Positions 41,056-53,197 of a stretch of 64,000 nucleotides of DNA are shown one piece after another. Below the pieces are notes generated by a model. It searched no databases and was not told the DNA's origin. It saw only the letters and a program-made list of their open reading frames with translations. How positions within the stretch are numbered: position 1 is the first letter of the stretch; the number at the start of each line of letters is the position of its first letter. A program made the translations under genes and the position numbers. The DNA lies in the NCBI GenBank assembly GCA_021527695.1, contig JAKFAO010000006.1:868001-932000 (forward strand). Reading direction: 5' to 3'. This DNA comes from Naematelia aurantialba. Taxonomy: Eukaryota; Basidiomycota; Tremellomycetes; Tremellales; Naemateliaceae.

Positions 41056-41740
41056 ATGGACGACGACTGGGGTGAGTGCTTTTATCGGGTCGTCAGCGAA
41101 GCTAACGCCACCAGACGTTGAAGAATCTCCCGTTCACTCGGGCGCGTCTACCCCTGCGCCTGTCGTGCCCGTCACGCGGGCGGCTGCTCGCTCGAAATGG
41201 CAAGGCGAAGACGAGGAGGAAGAACAGGTGAGCTCGGCCCTCCAATTTTCTGTTGGCCCGTGCATGCTCTGCTCGGATCTGCTCGGGCGCTTCCTTTGTG
41301 TTCATGCTCACTCTCATAATAGGATGACTGGGACGCTTCGGAGGACGAGAAGCCTAAAGCGCCGACAACGGCTGTCGCGGCTCCCGTGAAGAAGAAGGGC
41401 GGTCTCAAGCAGAAGCTCGCAGAGAAGGAGCGCCTCGCTGCTGAAGCCGTACGTCCTCGTACCAGAGAATCACAGCCATCGCAACAGCGAAGAGAGGGGT
41501 GGGTTGGGGAGGAGAGCTGAGGAGAGGGGGGTTGTGTGGGAGGAGGGGGCCGTCGGTGGTACGAGCTCAGCTTACGCCGGATAGAGAGCTCGCGGCGAGC
41601 TAGGCGATGATCTGATCGACACGACGACCGAGCAAGACCGGCGGCGGCAGGCTCGCGAACGGGAGCTCGAGGCGGACTTGAACGTCGCGGCGGATTTGCT
41701 CGGAGTGACGGGCGTGGACGACTGTGAGTCTGCGTCTGCG

Positions 41741-41785
<45 letters not shown>

Positions 41786-42345
41786 TGGCCATCGCGCGCC
41801 TTGGCGAGGGTGATAGTGCAGCCGAAGCGAGAACGCACGAACGCACGAACGCGCGCTGACCCCTCGCCCAAATAGCCAGAGAGACGCTCAAAGCGGTCCT
41901 CGAGTCGAAACCGGCCTCGAAAGACGGCTTTGCGACGCTGTCCAAGCAAATCGTCACTGCCATCATCGCGCGACACGAGAGCAACCCCCTCTTCCCTGCG
42001 TTTGTCGAGACGTTCGCCAAGGACCTGTGTGAGAGCCTCACGGCTGTGCAGACGCGCAAGGTCGCGTCTGGCCTGAGCACGCTGGGGAATACCAAGCAGC
42101 AGGAGGAGCGGGATCGAGCGAGTGGGAAGAAGAAGGTGTGTCTGGCCATCCGATCAGCCCTCCCAGCCTCAAGTATCCTTCGCTACCCACTCGCACCTGC
42201 GCCAAACCTCTTCCCAAAGGTAGACGGCTAACGCACCCTGCAGACTACGGCCAAGCCAAAGCTCGGCGCGGTCAAGTCCCTCAGCAAGGACATTGACACC
42301 GAGGCATACAACGAGACGTATGACGACGGCGACGACTTTATGTGA
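41056..42345 (+). CDS. HCR1: Translation initiation factor eIF3 subunit J
   Basis: Model: 41056..41071, 41115..41227, 41323..41448, 41585..41723, 41876..42135, 42244..42345; 251 aa. eIF3j (yeast Hcr1) is a loosely bound eIF3 subunit that helps 40S binding, start selection and recycling. The N terminus is the conserved acidic/Trp peptide M-D-D-D-W-D followed by D-D-W-D-A-S-E-D-E. A Lys-rich coiled coil follows (K-K-K-G-G-L-K-Q-K-L-A-E-K-E-R). The conserved core has L-E-A-D-L-N-V-A-A-D-L-L-G-V, then F-V-E-T-F-A-K-D-L. The C terminus reads Y-D-D-G-D-D-F-M, almost the family's Y-D-D-F-M-D end. Exon 1 codes only 16 nt. Intron 4 holds a hexanucleotide repeat. Confidence 0.92.
41724..41790. repeat. 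Hexanucleotide repeat (tctgcg)n in HCR1 intron
   Basis: About ten near-perfect copies begin right after the donor site of the fourth HCR1 intron. Confidence 0.9.
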
Positions 42346-42949
42346 TCGCGCTCTGGCGCTCGTTCTCTTAGTCCTTTGCGGCTTATCACGCTGCACGGAC
42401 AAATCTACTATGCATAGATGTTCTCGATTGTGTCACAGGGGTAGAACTCGCACTTTCTCCCTGTCCCCGCGCGCGTAATATGCAGACTGCAGCATAGAGC
42501 TGCTTTGGCTCAACTCTGGCTTCTATCAACGTATAACTGCTCCTTGCGTACACTGACGGACAACGCCAAGGCTAATCGGATCGAGACTATATTATGCGAG
42601 TTTCATGCGATGCTACAGACGACCGAGCACCAAACAAGACAAGACAAAGACGACGCCAAAGACTAGAACGGACACAAAGACGACGCCGCAGCCCGCCTCA
42701 CGGTGCGCCAACAGCAAAGCCCACCAAGGAAAACACTAGCCGTATCGACGCGGTACTGAAAACATGAAAACATGCAACACACGCTACTGATACCTCAAGG
42801 CAACGTCTGCCTCGCACTACTTTATATCGTCCATCACGACCACAGCCGACAACGCCAACACCAACGTCGACGACACCGACGCAACGCAACGCCAACGGCA
42901 ACGTCGACGCAACACCAACCCACGCAACGCCGCCAGCCCAGACGGCCAA
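42346..42949. other. Convergent intergenic region HCR1 / arrestin gene
   Basis: 3' flanks of both genes. From 42840 to 42930 the sequence is low complexity (caacgccaac and gtcgacgac units). No gene seen. Confidence 0.45.
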
Positions 42950-45900
42950 TCAGACATCGCCCCTTCCCCCTGCCCCGCCTTCTCTACTCTCTATGCTCTT
43001 GCTTCCGCTCCTCGACCGTCCCTGCCCGACCTCCAATCCCAATCCGTACCCTCCTCCCCCTGCTGCATCATCACCGCCACTACTGCCCGGCGCACCCTCG
43101 TCGGTCGGCGAGGTGGGCCCCAGCCCGGCCGCCTCGTCCCGCTCCATCCGCTGTAATCGCTTCATAGCCGCTTCGCCTAGTTCGGCAAACGTGTGGCCGC
43201 ACATGCACTGCCGTTCGTCAGGCGGGCCGTTGAGGATATCGTCTATCGATTGCGTCTGGTCCGAGTCGCGCGAGTAGGTAGGCAAGTCCAGGGACGAGGT
43301 GGAGCAGCAGCACTGCGGTGGTCAGCGGGAAAACTGAAAATTGCAAACAGCACGTTGAGTGAGGCGGTGGAAGCACGGCTGAGGGTGGGCCAGGGAAGGA
43401 CCGGGCATCAACACCCGCAGCGATAAGCGTGGGGCAAAGGGGGAAGGAAGGGGAAGAGACAACGGCACAACGCAGCACATACCGATGGAACTATGACCGG
43501 CAACTTGACAGCCATCATGCGCAATTCTCCCGGACCCTCGATCGGGTGACCGGCCACGGTCTCTCCCTCGACCGAGTAGAAGACCTGCAGCACGATCTCG
43601 TGGTTGACGCGTATGGGCGTGACCGTCCTGCGCCGTCAGCATGAGTCTCTTTGGCCACTGACATGCAAGCGCGATGGGTGGCAGACAAGATGCAGATGCA
43701 AACAAATATTAAGATGCAGATGAAGATGCAGATGAAGATGAAGATGAAGATGAAGATGAAGATGAAGATGAAGATAAGATACAGATGAAGATGAAGATCT
43801 AAAGAGGTAGACGATGATGAAGATGAAGATGCAGATATGGAATCCACAGAAAACACTCACCCGCTACTCGTCGACGGTCGTATCTTCTCGTGATTCGGCA
43901 TCCTCGCCACCGCCTTTGTCCGCCACCCGTCGTCGGGCGAATCAGCCCCGCCAGCCGCTACGCCACGCCAGAGCGCTTCCTGCGAATGGCCAGGACACCG
44001 CTCGCCTTGGCGGTGCGGCTTGCCCACTTGGTACAGGACGTGGTGTTTCGGCGCTTCAGGGACATGCGGCGGGTCGTTGGGCGTGCGCGGTGAATGCAGA
44101 CAGTACGATTGCGTGACTAGCACGCGGCTGAAGAAGATGGTCGTGCGTGCGTCGGGGGTCGGGATGCTTATTGTCAGTAGCAGGACCGCGGAGATCGAAA
44201 ACTGCCTTGACGTCAGTATCGTCCCAAGTATAAGAACACCAGACTTGTCCGACCGGGTCACGGCCAGTGTGTATAGAGGGAAGAGACGTATAGCCAGGTG
44301 GCAAAAGTGTAACGAGGAATTGTGGCATTTGGTACAGGAGTATAGCTGGTACAGGCTGTAGAGAGGATGCGGCGACTCACCACGTCGGCGCTCGCTGTGA
44401 AGCGCCAGCTGCCGAGACCTTTGACGAACCCTTCCTTGCGGAGATCGAGCTGAGACACACCACCCGTAGGCCCCGGATTCGCATGCACGATCAGACTCCG
44501 CGCGGCCAGCAGGTCGCCCTTTAGCCAGCCTGTCTTTTCGGACCGCACGCCGGCCGCGTCGGTCGACGCCGTCGAGCGCATGGACAGCACCGAGCGCGCG
44601 TCGTCTGCGACCGTGCTGTTGTGCAGTGGCGACTGGCCGAGGCCGAGACCACCGAGACCACCCAAGCCTTGGCCCAGGCTCAGTGGCGGGACGTGCGAGA
44701 TGTCGTTGCTCTGCCGGCGGTGGTACAGCCCTGTCAGGGAGGGCGACGACTCCGCCCCCCCACCGCTACTGCCAAACGCGATGGCCGAGTCGTCGGGCAG
44801 GCTGCTGGGACTGTTGGAGATATGCAGCGTGTGCACGGGGGGTGTGTGGGTTGCGCCAAATGATGATCGACGGGAGTCTGCGCGGTGCAGTCCCAGGTCC
44901 TGCGCGAGCTTGTCGGACCGTGCGATGACCGTGTCAAAGTCTTCTTTGAAGGGGATGTCAGACGACGGCGCGGCGCCGGTACGCGACGCCGACGAGTCGC
45001 GCTTGAACAACGACGTGAAGCCGCCACTGGCGGGGATGCCCTCGACCCGCGCGGTCAGGATGTACGAGATGCGGCCGAATTTGTGGTGGTCGTGCGTCGC
45101 CAGCGTGGCAGGAAGAAGCAGCGAGAATGTAAATCTGCATCCAGTGATCAGCACGCATCACATGTGGAAAGAAGACAGAGGGGGGAACGACAGGCTCACG
45201 TCTGCGACCCCTTTTCAAGCCAGATCCCCTCGGAATCCCCACCAAGCACCTCGATTCCCCGCTCAAACACCCCGTCCTCCTCCCACCCGCGCTCCTGCCC
45301 CATATGAAGCCTACACACACTTTGCACACCCACAGAGATGGCCTGGACCCGCCTGCGCTCTTTCATGATCACCTCGAGGCTGCCGCTGAGGACTGTGTCC
45401 TCGCTTGGCGGCTCGCTTTGGCCTGCCTCGAGTGGGTGGAGCTCGAGCAGCCGCGGCGGGCGCACTAGGACCATTCCCCTGGAGTCTAGTTAGCCTTCAT
45501 AGAATGGGACGACGGGGCCGTGCAGCGTTGGGCCATGCGACGATCGGGCGAGGCGATGGAATGGTTGGGTGATGGGCAAGGGTAAGGGGCAATGGGACGC
45601 TGGGACGTACCAAGCCGGAACATGAATCTTGAGCGTGCCCTTTGAACTCTGCCCCTGCGGGCTACTCGACCTCAGATAGATGGGCGGCGGGACCCGCGGC
45701 TGCTCGTTGATCGCCATGGGGTTGCTGCTTGGGCTTCGGTCGAGTGACGAGCGGGCGTACGACGGTGGGCCCCGAGGCGACCCGGCTCCCCCTGCTGCTG
45801 CTCCCGTTCCGCCTGCGCCTGCGCCTGCCCCTACACCTACACCTACACCTGCCCCTGCACTTGCACCAAGACCTGGATCTGAAGTTATGCGCGTCGGCGC

Positions 45901-46146
45901 GCCGATACCGATACGGACGGGCGAATGGGAGCGGCCTCGGGAGACCGGCGACGCGGACCGTGGTACAGGCGGTGGCTGGGTGCCTCCTCCTGACGAGTAC
46001 CCAGAAGTGTGTCCAGGCGGAGTGTGCCCAAGTGGAGCATGTCCTGATGGAGACTGTCCTGATGGAGTGTGTCCAGCAGAGTGGCCAGATGCAGTACGTC
46101 CCAAAGGCGACTGTCGGCCAGACGGCGAGTACCCAGCTGGAGACAT
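42950..46146 (-). CDS. Arrestin-domain trafficking adaptor
   Basis: Model: complement(42950..43312, 43483..43627, 43861..44201, 44381..45134, 45200..45478, 45611..46146), 805 aa. Alpha-arrestins of fungi recruit Rsp5-type ubiquitin ligases to membrane permeases. The first ~150 residues are disordered, with tandem S-G-H-T-P-S-G-Q-S-P-S-G-type units, a Gly/Ala run and two PY elements (P-P-S-Y, P-P-I-Y). The arrestin N-half begins M-V-L-V-R-P-P-R-L-L-E-L and includes S-G-S-L-E-V-I-M-K-E-R-R-R-V, then F-T-F-S-L-L-L-P. A ~150-residue Ser/Gly insertion follows. The C-half has F-S-I-S-A-V-L-L-L-T-I-S, V-T-P-I-R-V-N-H-E-I-V-L-Q-V-F-Y and M-M-A-V-K-L-P-V-I-V-P-S. After it comes a cysteine-rich tail with C-M-C-G-H. 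The exact Art/Aly subgroup is not clear. Confidence 0.85.
43697..43835. repeat. Hexanucleotide repeat (gaagat)n in arrestin-gene intron
   Basis: More than fifteen copies of atgaag/atgcag-type units fill the intron between exons 43483-43627 and 43861-44201. Confidence 0.9.
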
Positions 46147-47121
46147 GGCGGCTGAGTCGGGGACTCGGCGGTGATATACTGTATGCTCTATGTTCTAGCT
46201 GACTGGACTGCAGCGACGCTCTGCCGGACACCCGGCCAGCGTTACCAGGCGGGTACTCTGCGTGCTCTGCCGTGCTGGTTCCCTTGATCCCCTGTGTGCC
46301 GATTCCCGCGCACAGAGAGAGAGAAGGATCGGACCCAAATGACTGCGTCCGAGGTCGAGCGACGACTTTCGATGACGCTCGCCTCGTACGTTTGAATGGG
46401 CCGTCCAGGCGACGGAGGAGCGAATGTTCGGCCGGCCGGCTCGGGCAAGCGGGGGTGACGATAGAGCGGGACAGAGGTGGCTGACGAATGTGTCTACGGA
46501 TCTACAACTGGCACTGAAATCAGGTGACTACGCGATTCGTTGTGCGTCGCTGTCACAAAGCATCGTCAGCTCCACGAGATTCAGAGGGTACGCAGGTGCG
46601 TAGGTGCGTAGGTGACTCGACTCGACTCGGATTTTTTCCCCTTTCTCTTGGCTCCAAGGGCTCTGCTCGACTATACTTGTCGCTGTACCCCAACTTGACT
46701 AGGCGGTTCCAGGCCTCTACAGGGTCCCCCGACTCGATGCAAACCAAAAGAGAGCATAAAAGCCTCCCAGCTGACTGTCCGGCGAATTCATCCAGCAACG
46801 CCACATCTCAGGCACAATTGAGGTTTTTCCCAAAAAGACGCACTGCCGATCTTTCGGTACAAACGAGTCTCGTGCATCAACTCGGCAGCAGTTGCATGGC
46901 CATGGCATGATTACATTCAATCGAAAGACCCAACCCACGTATACAAAGAAACAGCTCCCCTCGGTCCCCGATCACCCAGCAAAGGGCTCGAACAAGACTT
47001 GGGTGTAAGCGTGCGACGGCTCTGGTTGTGCTATTTGACCATGTATGGGATGGGGGAGGAATCTGGCGACCAAAAGCTGACATGCAGGCTAGCAAGCGAC
47101 GGCGAAACGCCGCAACGCCGC
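46147..47121. other. Intergenic region upstream of arrestin gene
   Basis: 975 bp between the arrestin start and the RPL10A stop (same strand). It holds the arrestin promoter and a short gtgcgtag triplication near 46594-46613. No gene recognised. Confidence 0.4.
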
Positions 47122-48011
47122 TTAGAAGATACGCTGGGGCTTGCCCATCGTGGTCTTGATGTGCAGCGAGTTGATGTTTTGCCACTGCGAAGCGTCAGCT
47201 TTCACGTACGTGCTCGAGGTGGAGACGACTTGCCTGCTTCTTGAGCAGGGAGATGAGAAAGTTGATCGACAGCATGGCGTTCTGGACGATCTGGTCCTCC
47301 TCCATGTTGCAGTGTCCGATGGCGACACCGAGACAGAGGACCTTTTTGAGCTGGAACTTGATGGTCGATCGGACCTCGTTGACCTTGCGCGCCAAGTCCT
47401 CGGCGTGCGAGACGGGGGTGGGGAACTTGCCAGCCTTGGAAAGACCGGGGCCGAGCAGACTGCATGATGAGCTTGGGAGATCCTTCAAGGTGATAGGAGC
47501 TCACCGAGGAATCTGCTTGATGAGGGCCTCCGAGGCGAGGAAGGCATCGTACTTCTGGGCGAGCTTCTTGACGAGCTTCTTGTTCTTGTTGAGCTTCTTC
47601 AAGTCCTCGACGGTCATGAAGGGGAGCTCCTCGTCGAGCTGCTTGGCTCTAGAACCGCGTTAGCCGTGTGTGGCGTCTACTGAAAGGATGCTTACCGGTC
47701 GACGTCGGCAGCGTCAGCGAGAATGCAGAGCTGCATTCGGGGACGCGGGACGTGCGGGAGTCGGACCGTTCCAGACTGGGCATGTCAGCAACCAAAAACC
47801 CGAAAACCAACAACAACGTAGCGTGAACCAGGCGCCAACTCACGAAACGCTTGTCCCTCTGGGGGTCGTAGTTCTTGAGGCCGATCTGGAGCTCGATGGT
47901 CTCGATAAAGTTGCGCTTCTTGCCGCCGGCCTCCTTCCACGTCTCCTCGCCCGACTGGGCAAGGAGCGTCTTGACTGAGGATCGCACGCTTGACGCTTGG
48001 AGCTTGGACAT
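47122..48011 (-). CDS. RPL10A: 60S ribosomal protein uL1 (L10a/Rpl1)
   Basis: Model: complement(47122..47184, 47234..47459, 47505..47648, 47696..47775, 47844..48011), 226 aa. uL1 forms the L1 stalk that controls E-site tRNA release. Clear family blocks are [25 protein letters not shown] near aa 40-60, [24 protein letters not shown], and the C terminus T-M-G-K-P-Q-R-I-F. The last intron (47185-47233) begins with gc, not gt: cag|gcaagt...cag. Skipping this intron is the only way to reach the conserved C terminus, so it is a real GC-AG intron. The gene is divergent from the next one with 237 bp between starts. Confidence 0.96.
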
Positions 48012-48248
48012 TGCGGTGGGTGAGGGTTTTGAAGGATGGACAAGTGTAGGCGAGAAGACGAATTTTGGTGGAGGGTTTCGACGACCGGCGTTTCGGCATT
48101 TCCTCTGGAACACTGGTGGCGATTTCTCCCTCTCGATAGCTGCACCTGCAATACTACATACGAGTAATTCTACGTCTACGTACAGACCTTGCTCGGCGTT
48201 GCTTCACTCTGCTTGAGCTTGGTGGTGGAGCTCAGGCGCCTCGCGACA

Positions 48249-49132
48249 ATGTCAAGCCCTACCGCGTTCCACATCCTCAAATCCAAGCTCTTCTTAAAAA
48301 CAGCCACCGCCGCCGTCCTGCCCATCCCCCGTACCCGCTCAGGCTTCAAGACTGCCAACGGCGATTTCCCGATCCGCACGAAACGCAAGTACCGCCCCCA
48401 TATCGGGCGCTTCGATTGGCCGGTCACGGTGTTGGCTGGGGAGGAGGGGTTGCAGCAGGTTCCGATGCCGCAGCTGAAGGGGGTGAGAATGCGGGTTAGG
48501 GATGTTCGGCATATGGAGCGGAAGGGCGGGTTGGAGGCGACACTGGTGCGTCTGGATGGTGGTGGTGCATGTAGCTGACGGCGTCGTCTTCTCTTGCTTT
48601 GTGATACTTGACTCCTCTACCAACTCGCGATCACCGTGATGCGTCACGATCCTTGTCTGCATCCCTCTCGTTATCTCTCCTTCCCTCTCGTTATCTTTCC
48701 TTCCCTCTCTTCCCTCTCTTCCCTCTCCTCCTCTCCCTTCCCTCTATTCTCTTTCCTACCTCCTCTCCCTTCCCCCCGATGCAGGTATCATCCCGCCCCG
48801 AGACGCTCTCGCCCTTTGGCCGCAAGCTGCGCACCGCCATCTTCGGCCAACTGCACCGCCTAAACGACTCGACGGACTGGTCTGCCGCCCTCGAGGCGCG
48901 CAACAACAAGCTCCGGGAACTCGAATCGCGCCGTCGCAAGGTTCTCCGAATCCATGCTGGACCACCGGCAAAGCGGCGCCCCGGTGGCGCCCGACAGCGC
49001 AGGATCAGTGCCGCCCGCTCGGGCCAGGCCGGCGCACAGGGGTCGGGCGAGGGCGCGAAGGGCGTCGATGGTGCCCGAGATGGGGTTTTGGGCATCGAAG
49101 CGCCAAAGGAGGAGCTGGAGCCCAAGTCGTAG
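48249..49132 (+). CDS. Putative mitochondrial ribosomal protein (bL28m-like)
   Basis: Model: 48249..48545 and 48785..49132, 214 aa. The N terminus is basic and hydroxylated without acids for the first ~38 residues (L-K-S-K-L-F-L-K-T-A-T-A-A), fitting a mitochondrial protein. A block R-T-K-R-K-Y-R-P-H-I-G, then V-R-M-R-V-R-D-V-R-H-M-E-R-K-G-G-L, resembles the bL28 pattern (basic, W/Y-x-P-N/H, then a repeated basic strand and K-x-G-G-L). This is by eye and weak. The second half is a basic helix (L-R-E-L-E-S-R-R-R-K-V-L-R) and an Ala/Gly/Arg-rich tail. The intron is a long pyrimidine tract of repeated ttccctctc units. It could be another small basic mitochondrial protein. Confidence 0.5.
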
Positions 49133-49480
49133 TTCTCTCCGCCGCTTGCTGGCGTCAGTGTTGGTGTCTGTGTCGGGATCGGCGAGAGGTTGGGCTTGGA
49201 GGGGCTCGGGGATCTGGGTGAGGGGTTACGGTAGGAACATACAGCATGTATCATTTGCATTACCCATCCTGCGTGGCACGCATCTGTACTATCTGCCTGG
49301 ATGCGAGTCTGCCCGGACACGCGGGTCGCGGGTGTGGAACCATTCTGACGGGTGAGGTATCGTGGCATACGGGTATATGGACGGCATAAGATCGCGCACC
49401 ACAATGCAATCACGGAAGAAGAGGGGCATGCAGAGGAGCGGACGCGGCAGATGTACGCGACCCCGCTATAGTTTGAACAG
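49133..49480. other. Convergent intergenic region
   Basis: 3' flanks of the putative bL28m gene and the FAS1 gene. Nothing else seen. Confidence 0.4.
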
Positions 49481-51261
49481 CTAGACACCGCCAAAGTATC
49501 CGAGCACCGCCCCCGCCCCCATCGCCACACCCAGCAGCGCAGGCACGACCGGCGCCAATACGTTCGGCCGCGTAGAATCCGCCCCACTGGTCTGTGTGTC
49601 CTTCTGGCCAGCACCAGCACTGGCGGTCGCGCCGGCCCCAGACCCCGTTGTGCTCCCGTGCGTCGCGCTGATGGCGTCTCCTACGGATGTGGATCCAGTA
49701 AGAGCGCTGCCGTCGCTCGTGGTGCCGCTGGACGAGGGCGAGGTCGAGGTGGAGTTTGTATCGGTGGCGGTGGCGTTGGTTTTGGATGGCGGCAATAGGA
49801 CTTTGTCGATGATCTTCCAATATGTCAGCTACGGGACTTATGTGACGGTGTAAAGAATACCGAGTAAAGTGACGCAAGTGAGGCAAAATGAGTGGCAAAA
49901 CGAGAAACAAACGAGGAAGAAACGACACATTAATAATGAAGGAGGAAAGAGATGAGGATGAAAGAGGACGGAGCAGACCCACATGCAGCACGCCATTCTC
50001 AAGCAACACGTCAGACCGCAATACCTGAGCACTCTGATCCCCCATGACGACAAACGACCCGGTCGAGTTGTACACCACGTTGACGGAGGCACCAGAATCG
50101 AGCGTGAGGTTCTGGAATTGCCCAGTTGGGTACCATGCCATTGAGTAGAGGGAGTACGAGGTGGTGTACTGAGCGAGTCAGCGATGGTAGGTAGCGTGAC
50201 GCCATGGCAGGCAGGCAACGGCAGAGCAAAGATTACGACTCAGTCTGGTGCAGCCGCAGGTGCAGCCGTATTGTTAGGTAGGAGGTCGGCACCACTCACA
50301 TGATTCTTGGCCAAATTCGGATCTCCCAGCGCAGCCTGCACATCGTCCCCTCCCCAGGCATCATCGACCGGCGCAAAAATCGTGAATCCATGCTCGGTGA
50401 GTGCAGCCAGGTCCGTTATCGAAGGTGAAGACGACGAGAGCAGCGAGGTGAGGTTGGCGAAGCCGTTTTGGGAGCGGGACGAGGTTGGCATTGCGAGTGC
50501 TTCAGAGAGGTCAGGGGGTAGGGGCATTACCTATAGACATCAGCTTGGTCATGATATGCGCCCGGATGGTTGCTGGAGACGCGGTCGAATGCACTGGTGG
50601 AAGGACGGGTAGTATATAGAGACAGCAAGTACGTATGCGCAAACTGCGAAGGAACTGAGGCTACCACACTCACCGAGTCGATCGGTAGGACGACCAGGTT
50701 CCACAGCTGACTCGCCGCACTGAGATCTAGCGGCCCGCTCCAGCTCTTGGCGGTAAAGTTGTCCGCTTTGACCTGCACGACATCCCCGCCGTCCTGCGCC
50801 TGCTGAAGCACGGCCACCTGGCTCGCCGTCGTATTGACGGTAGTGTTTATTGCGTCCGCCATGACCAGATCCGTCACCGCGACGCCGTGCAGCGGATACG
50901 CTGGGAGCTTGTCGTACGTCCATTCTCCGTCCAGGGTGTGCAGCGCCATGAGGTTGACCATTGTCCATTCGTCGAGACCGGTGAACGGCGGCGAGAGGCC
51001 CGCGGACTGGAACGCCGCGTCCGTCGGGGCGAGGAGTGTGAGCGTCGACTGGGAGGTGTGCCAAGACTGGAGGAGGTCGTAGCCCCCTTGCGTCTCGGAG
51101 AGACCAGTGATTAGCGCCTCAAAGCTCGTCAATCCGTTGGCGTACAGCGCGTCGATGAGCGCCACGAGGTAGTCGGTCAGCGAGGTGTCGTCGCATTCGG
51201 GCAGCACGAGCTGGCCCAGACACACAGGCAAGAGCGCCAGCAAGAGGGCGAGCAGGCGCAT
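49481..51261 (-). CDS. Fasciclin (FAS1) domain protein, GPI-anchored
   Basis: Model: complement(49481..49813, 49983..50168, 50300..50530, 50674..51261), 445 aa. FAS1 proteins are cell-surface adhesion or wall proteins. A signal peptide is obvious (M-R-L-L-A-L-L-L-A-L-L-P-V-C-L-G). Two FAS1 domains follow: the first with L-T-L-L-A-P-T-D-A-A-F, N-L-M-A-L-H-T-L and V-V-Q-V-K-A-D-N; the second with F-T-I-F-A-P-V-D-D-A-W, Y-S-M-A-W-Y-P-T-G and S-D-V-L-L-E-N-G-V-L-H-I-I-D-K-V-L-L-P. Several N-x-T sites are present. The last ~90 residues are Ser/Thr-rich and end in a hydrophobic stretch (V-P-A-L-L-G-V-A-M-G-A-G-A-V-L-G), the pattern of a GPI-attachment signal. Every exon has a length divisible by three. 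Confidence 0.9.
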
Positions 51262-51767
51262 CGTCGTCCAGTCCCGCGCGGGGGCAGTTTCGAGGGATCC
51301 GATAGAGTGGTCGTGGAGACGTATAGGCGGGAGCGTGGGGTTGGTCAAAGTTCGTGTCGCAGCGCGCACGAGGCTCGCGTCTTGTCTTGTGAAGGAAGGA
51401 AGGGTAAGCAAAGAGTGTGGGTAACAAGGAGAGTCAGGTTCAGAGCGAGCACAAGAGACAATTGGTAACAGTCGAAGACAGAGAGTAAACGAGCAGTCGG
51501 CGGGGATCGTTGAGCGTTGCTCTCACGTCCAAACAAAGGAAGGTCACGTCAACTGTGTTTGAGACGGGGTTGCATCAAAGGAGGAGCCTTCCAGGGGACG
51601 AGTTTCCGAGTGTCCCCGTCAGGTGAAAATGACAGGGCGAGTCTCCTGATGGGCCTTGGCGAGCACGACAAAGAGGATCAGAGGTATACGGGGTCCGCAG
51701 ATTCAGAGTACAGAGTCGAGTCGCGGATTGGGCAACGTATTGTTTCTCGTCTATCAATGCATGCGGC
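51262..51767. other. Intergenic region FAS1 gene to NDUFA12
   Basis: FAS1 promoter and NDUFA12 3' flank. No gene seen. Confidence 0.4.
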
Positions 51768-52434
51768 CTATGGAGCAGCGGTCGTGTCGGGTTGCTTGGC
51801 GACCGCACCGCGAGGAGCGACCTTGCCCTGCCATGCCTGCACCTTGGGCACAACCGTCGGGTACGTGATGAATCTCCCTCGAGTCCCGGTGAGGTTCTCC
51901 ACATATGGCTGCGGACGCATCAGTCTCCAGTCGTCATTGCGCCTCGAGCTGGGACAGCGACACGTGACGAAAGCGGGCAGCGGAGGGAGGAGGGAGCTCA
52001 CTGCTTTCCATGAAGGAGTGGACGCTATCATGATGGGGTCTTCTGTGGGCGGGTCTTTGCGGATGTGCGAGAGCCACGAGTGCCATTCTGGCGGGACCTG
52101 GCTGGCGTGGTATTCGTGTTGCGTGTAGTCTACCCACCGTTGTCGGCCTGCCATAAAAATTACGCGTCAGCTCGACCCCATGTGGGATGCAGCAACGGCC
52201 CCCGACTCACCGGGCACCTCCTCGGTCGGGTTCATGTTCTCAAAGTATCGGTTGCCAAACTGGTCAGAGCCGACCATGCGCCCATACTTGGCATCGCCAA
52301 TGTACCTGCCGCCGGCGTCAGCGAGCGGCCTCTGCAGACCCTGATTGGGACGGCACCACGCACTGCAGCTGCCGCCACCACTCTTTCAGGCCCGCCCGGC
52401 GCATGTTGCGGATCGTGCGTGCCAGCGAGACCAT
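51768..52434 (-). CDS. NDUFA12: Complex I accessory subunit NDUFA12 (B17.2)
   Basis: Model: complement(51768..51908, 52002..52147, 52211..52305, 52364..52434), 150 aa. NDUFA12 is a matrix-arm accessory subunit of NADH:ubiquinone oxidoreductase. Typical blocks are L-K-E-W-W-R-Q-L-Q-Y-I-G-D at the N terminus, G-S-D-Q-F-G-N-R-Y-F-E-N, then R-Q-R-W-V-D-Y-T-Q-H-E-Y-H-A-S-Q and V-P-P-E-W-H-S-W-L-S-H-I-R-K-D-P-P-T. The C terminus ends P-Y-V-E-N-L-T-G-T. These are near-diagnostic for the family. Its presence shows that this fungus keeps respiratory complex I. All exon phases agree. Confidence 0.95.
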
Positions 52435-53197
52435 CTTTGGCTCGTCGTGTCGACTGTCCAAGCAGCGATGCGATGGACGAATGGCATTCGCGCGGTATCC
52501 ATCCCAACGGACGGAAGGTCAGGGGAGAATTTGGTCCCGCTAATCCCAGCCGGCTCGTTCCTAATTCCCCCTAATTGGTATTACGAAGCCCTGTGGCCCA
52601 CGTTTCTAATGCCCGGCTCTGACCCGCGGGCCGTGCCACATTCCCGTTCCGGCATATTTCCCCTGTTCCCTTGCCCCCCTTTCTTTCCCTGGAGCCCCGC
52701 ACCCCCCCCTTGTCGCCTGACTGGGTGCGTGCTTGGAAGGTCAGTTGACACTTCCGTCATCTCTCCTTCCTCGTCTCTTGCATTTGCTTTCACCCGCCTG
52801 CCTTCCTGCTGCCATCCCCCCCCCCCTCGACTGCTCCTCCTCTTCGCCTCTTTCCTCCCGCTCTCTCTACTAATAGACCCACCTAGACCGTAGATCAGTT
52901 GGTGACAAGCCACCACCCACTCTCGAAAACAGTTTCGCTGGAAACGCCTCGTGTGGGGAACCGGTTCAACGAAATCCAAGCTTCCCGACACGACCGGATT
53001 TGTCCGCCACCACACTTACCAACGCTTTCCTCGACGCGCATCCCGGCACAGCGAGCACGGCGAGCACGGCTATCAACCAGGTGAGCAGTGGCGGGTTGGC
53101 GGCAAAGCGGCGACGTTGGCGCGACGCACCTTGTTGATCCCGCGAAGAGCTCATCGCTATCGGCGCATCCTGGATCGGATAATCGACACATGAGGCG
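52435..53197. promoter_or_regulatory. Shared intergenic region, NDUFA12 / PSP1-domain gene
   Basis: 763 bp between divergent starts. A long C/T-rich tract runs from about 52645 to 52870, the usual look of fungal promoters and 5' leaders of highly expressed genes. The stretch 52880-53190 may be a spliced 5' UTR of the PSP1-domain gene. Confidence 0.4.
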
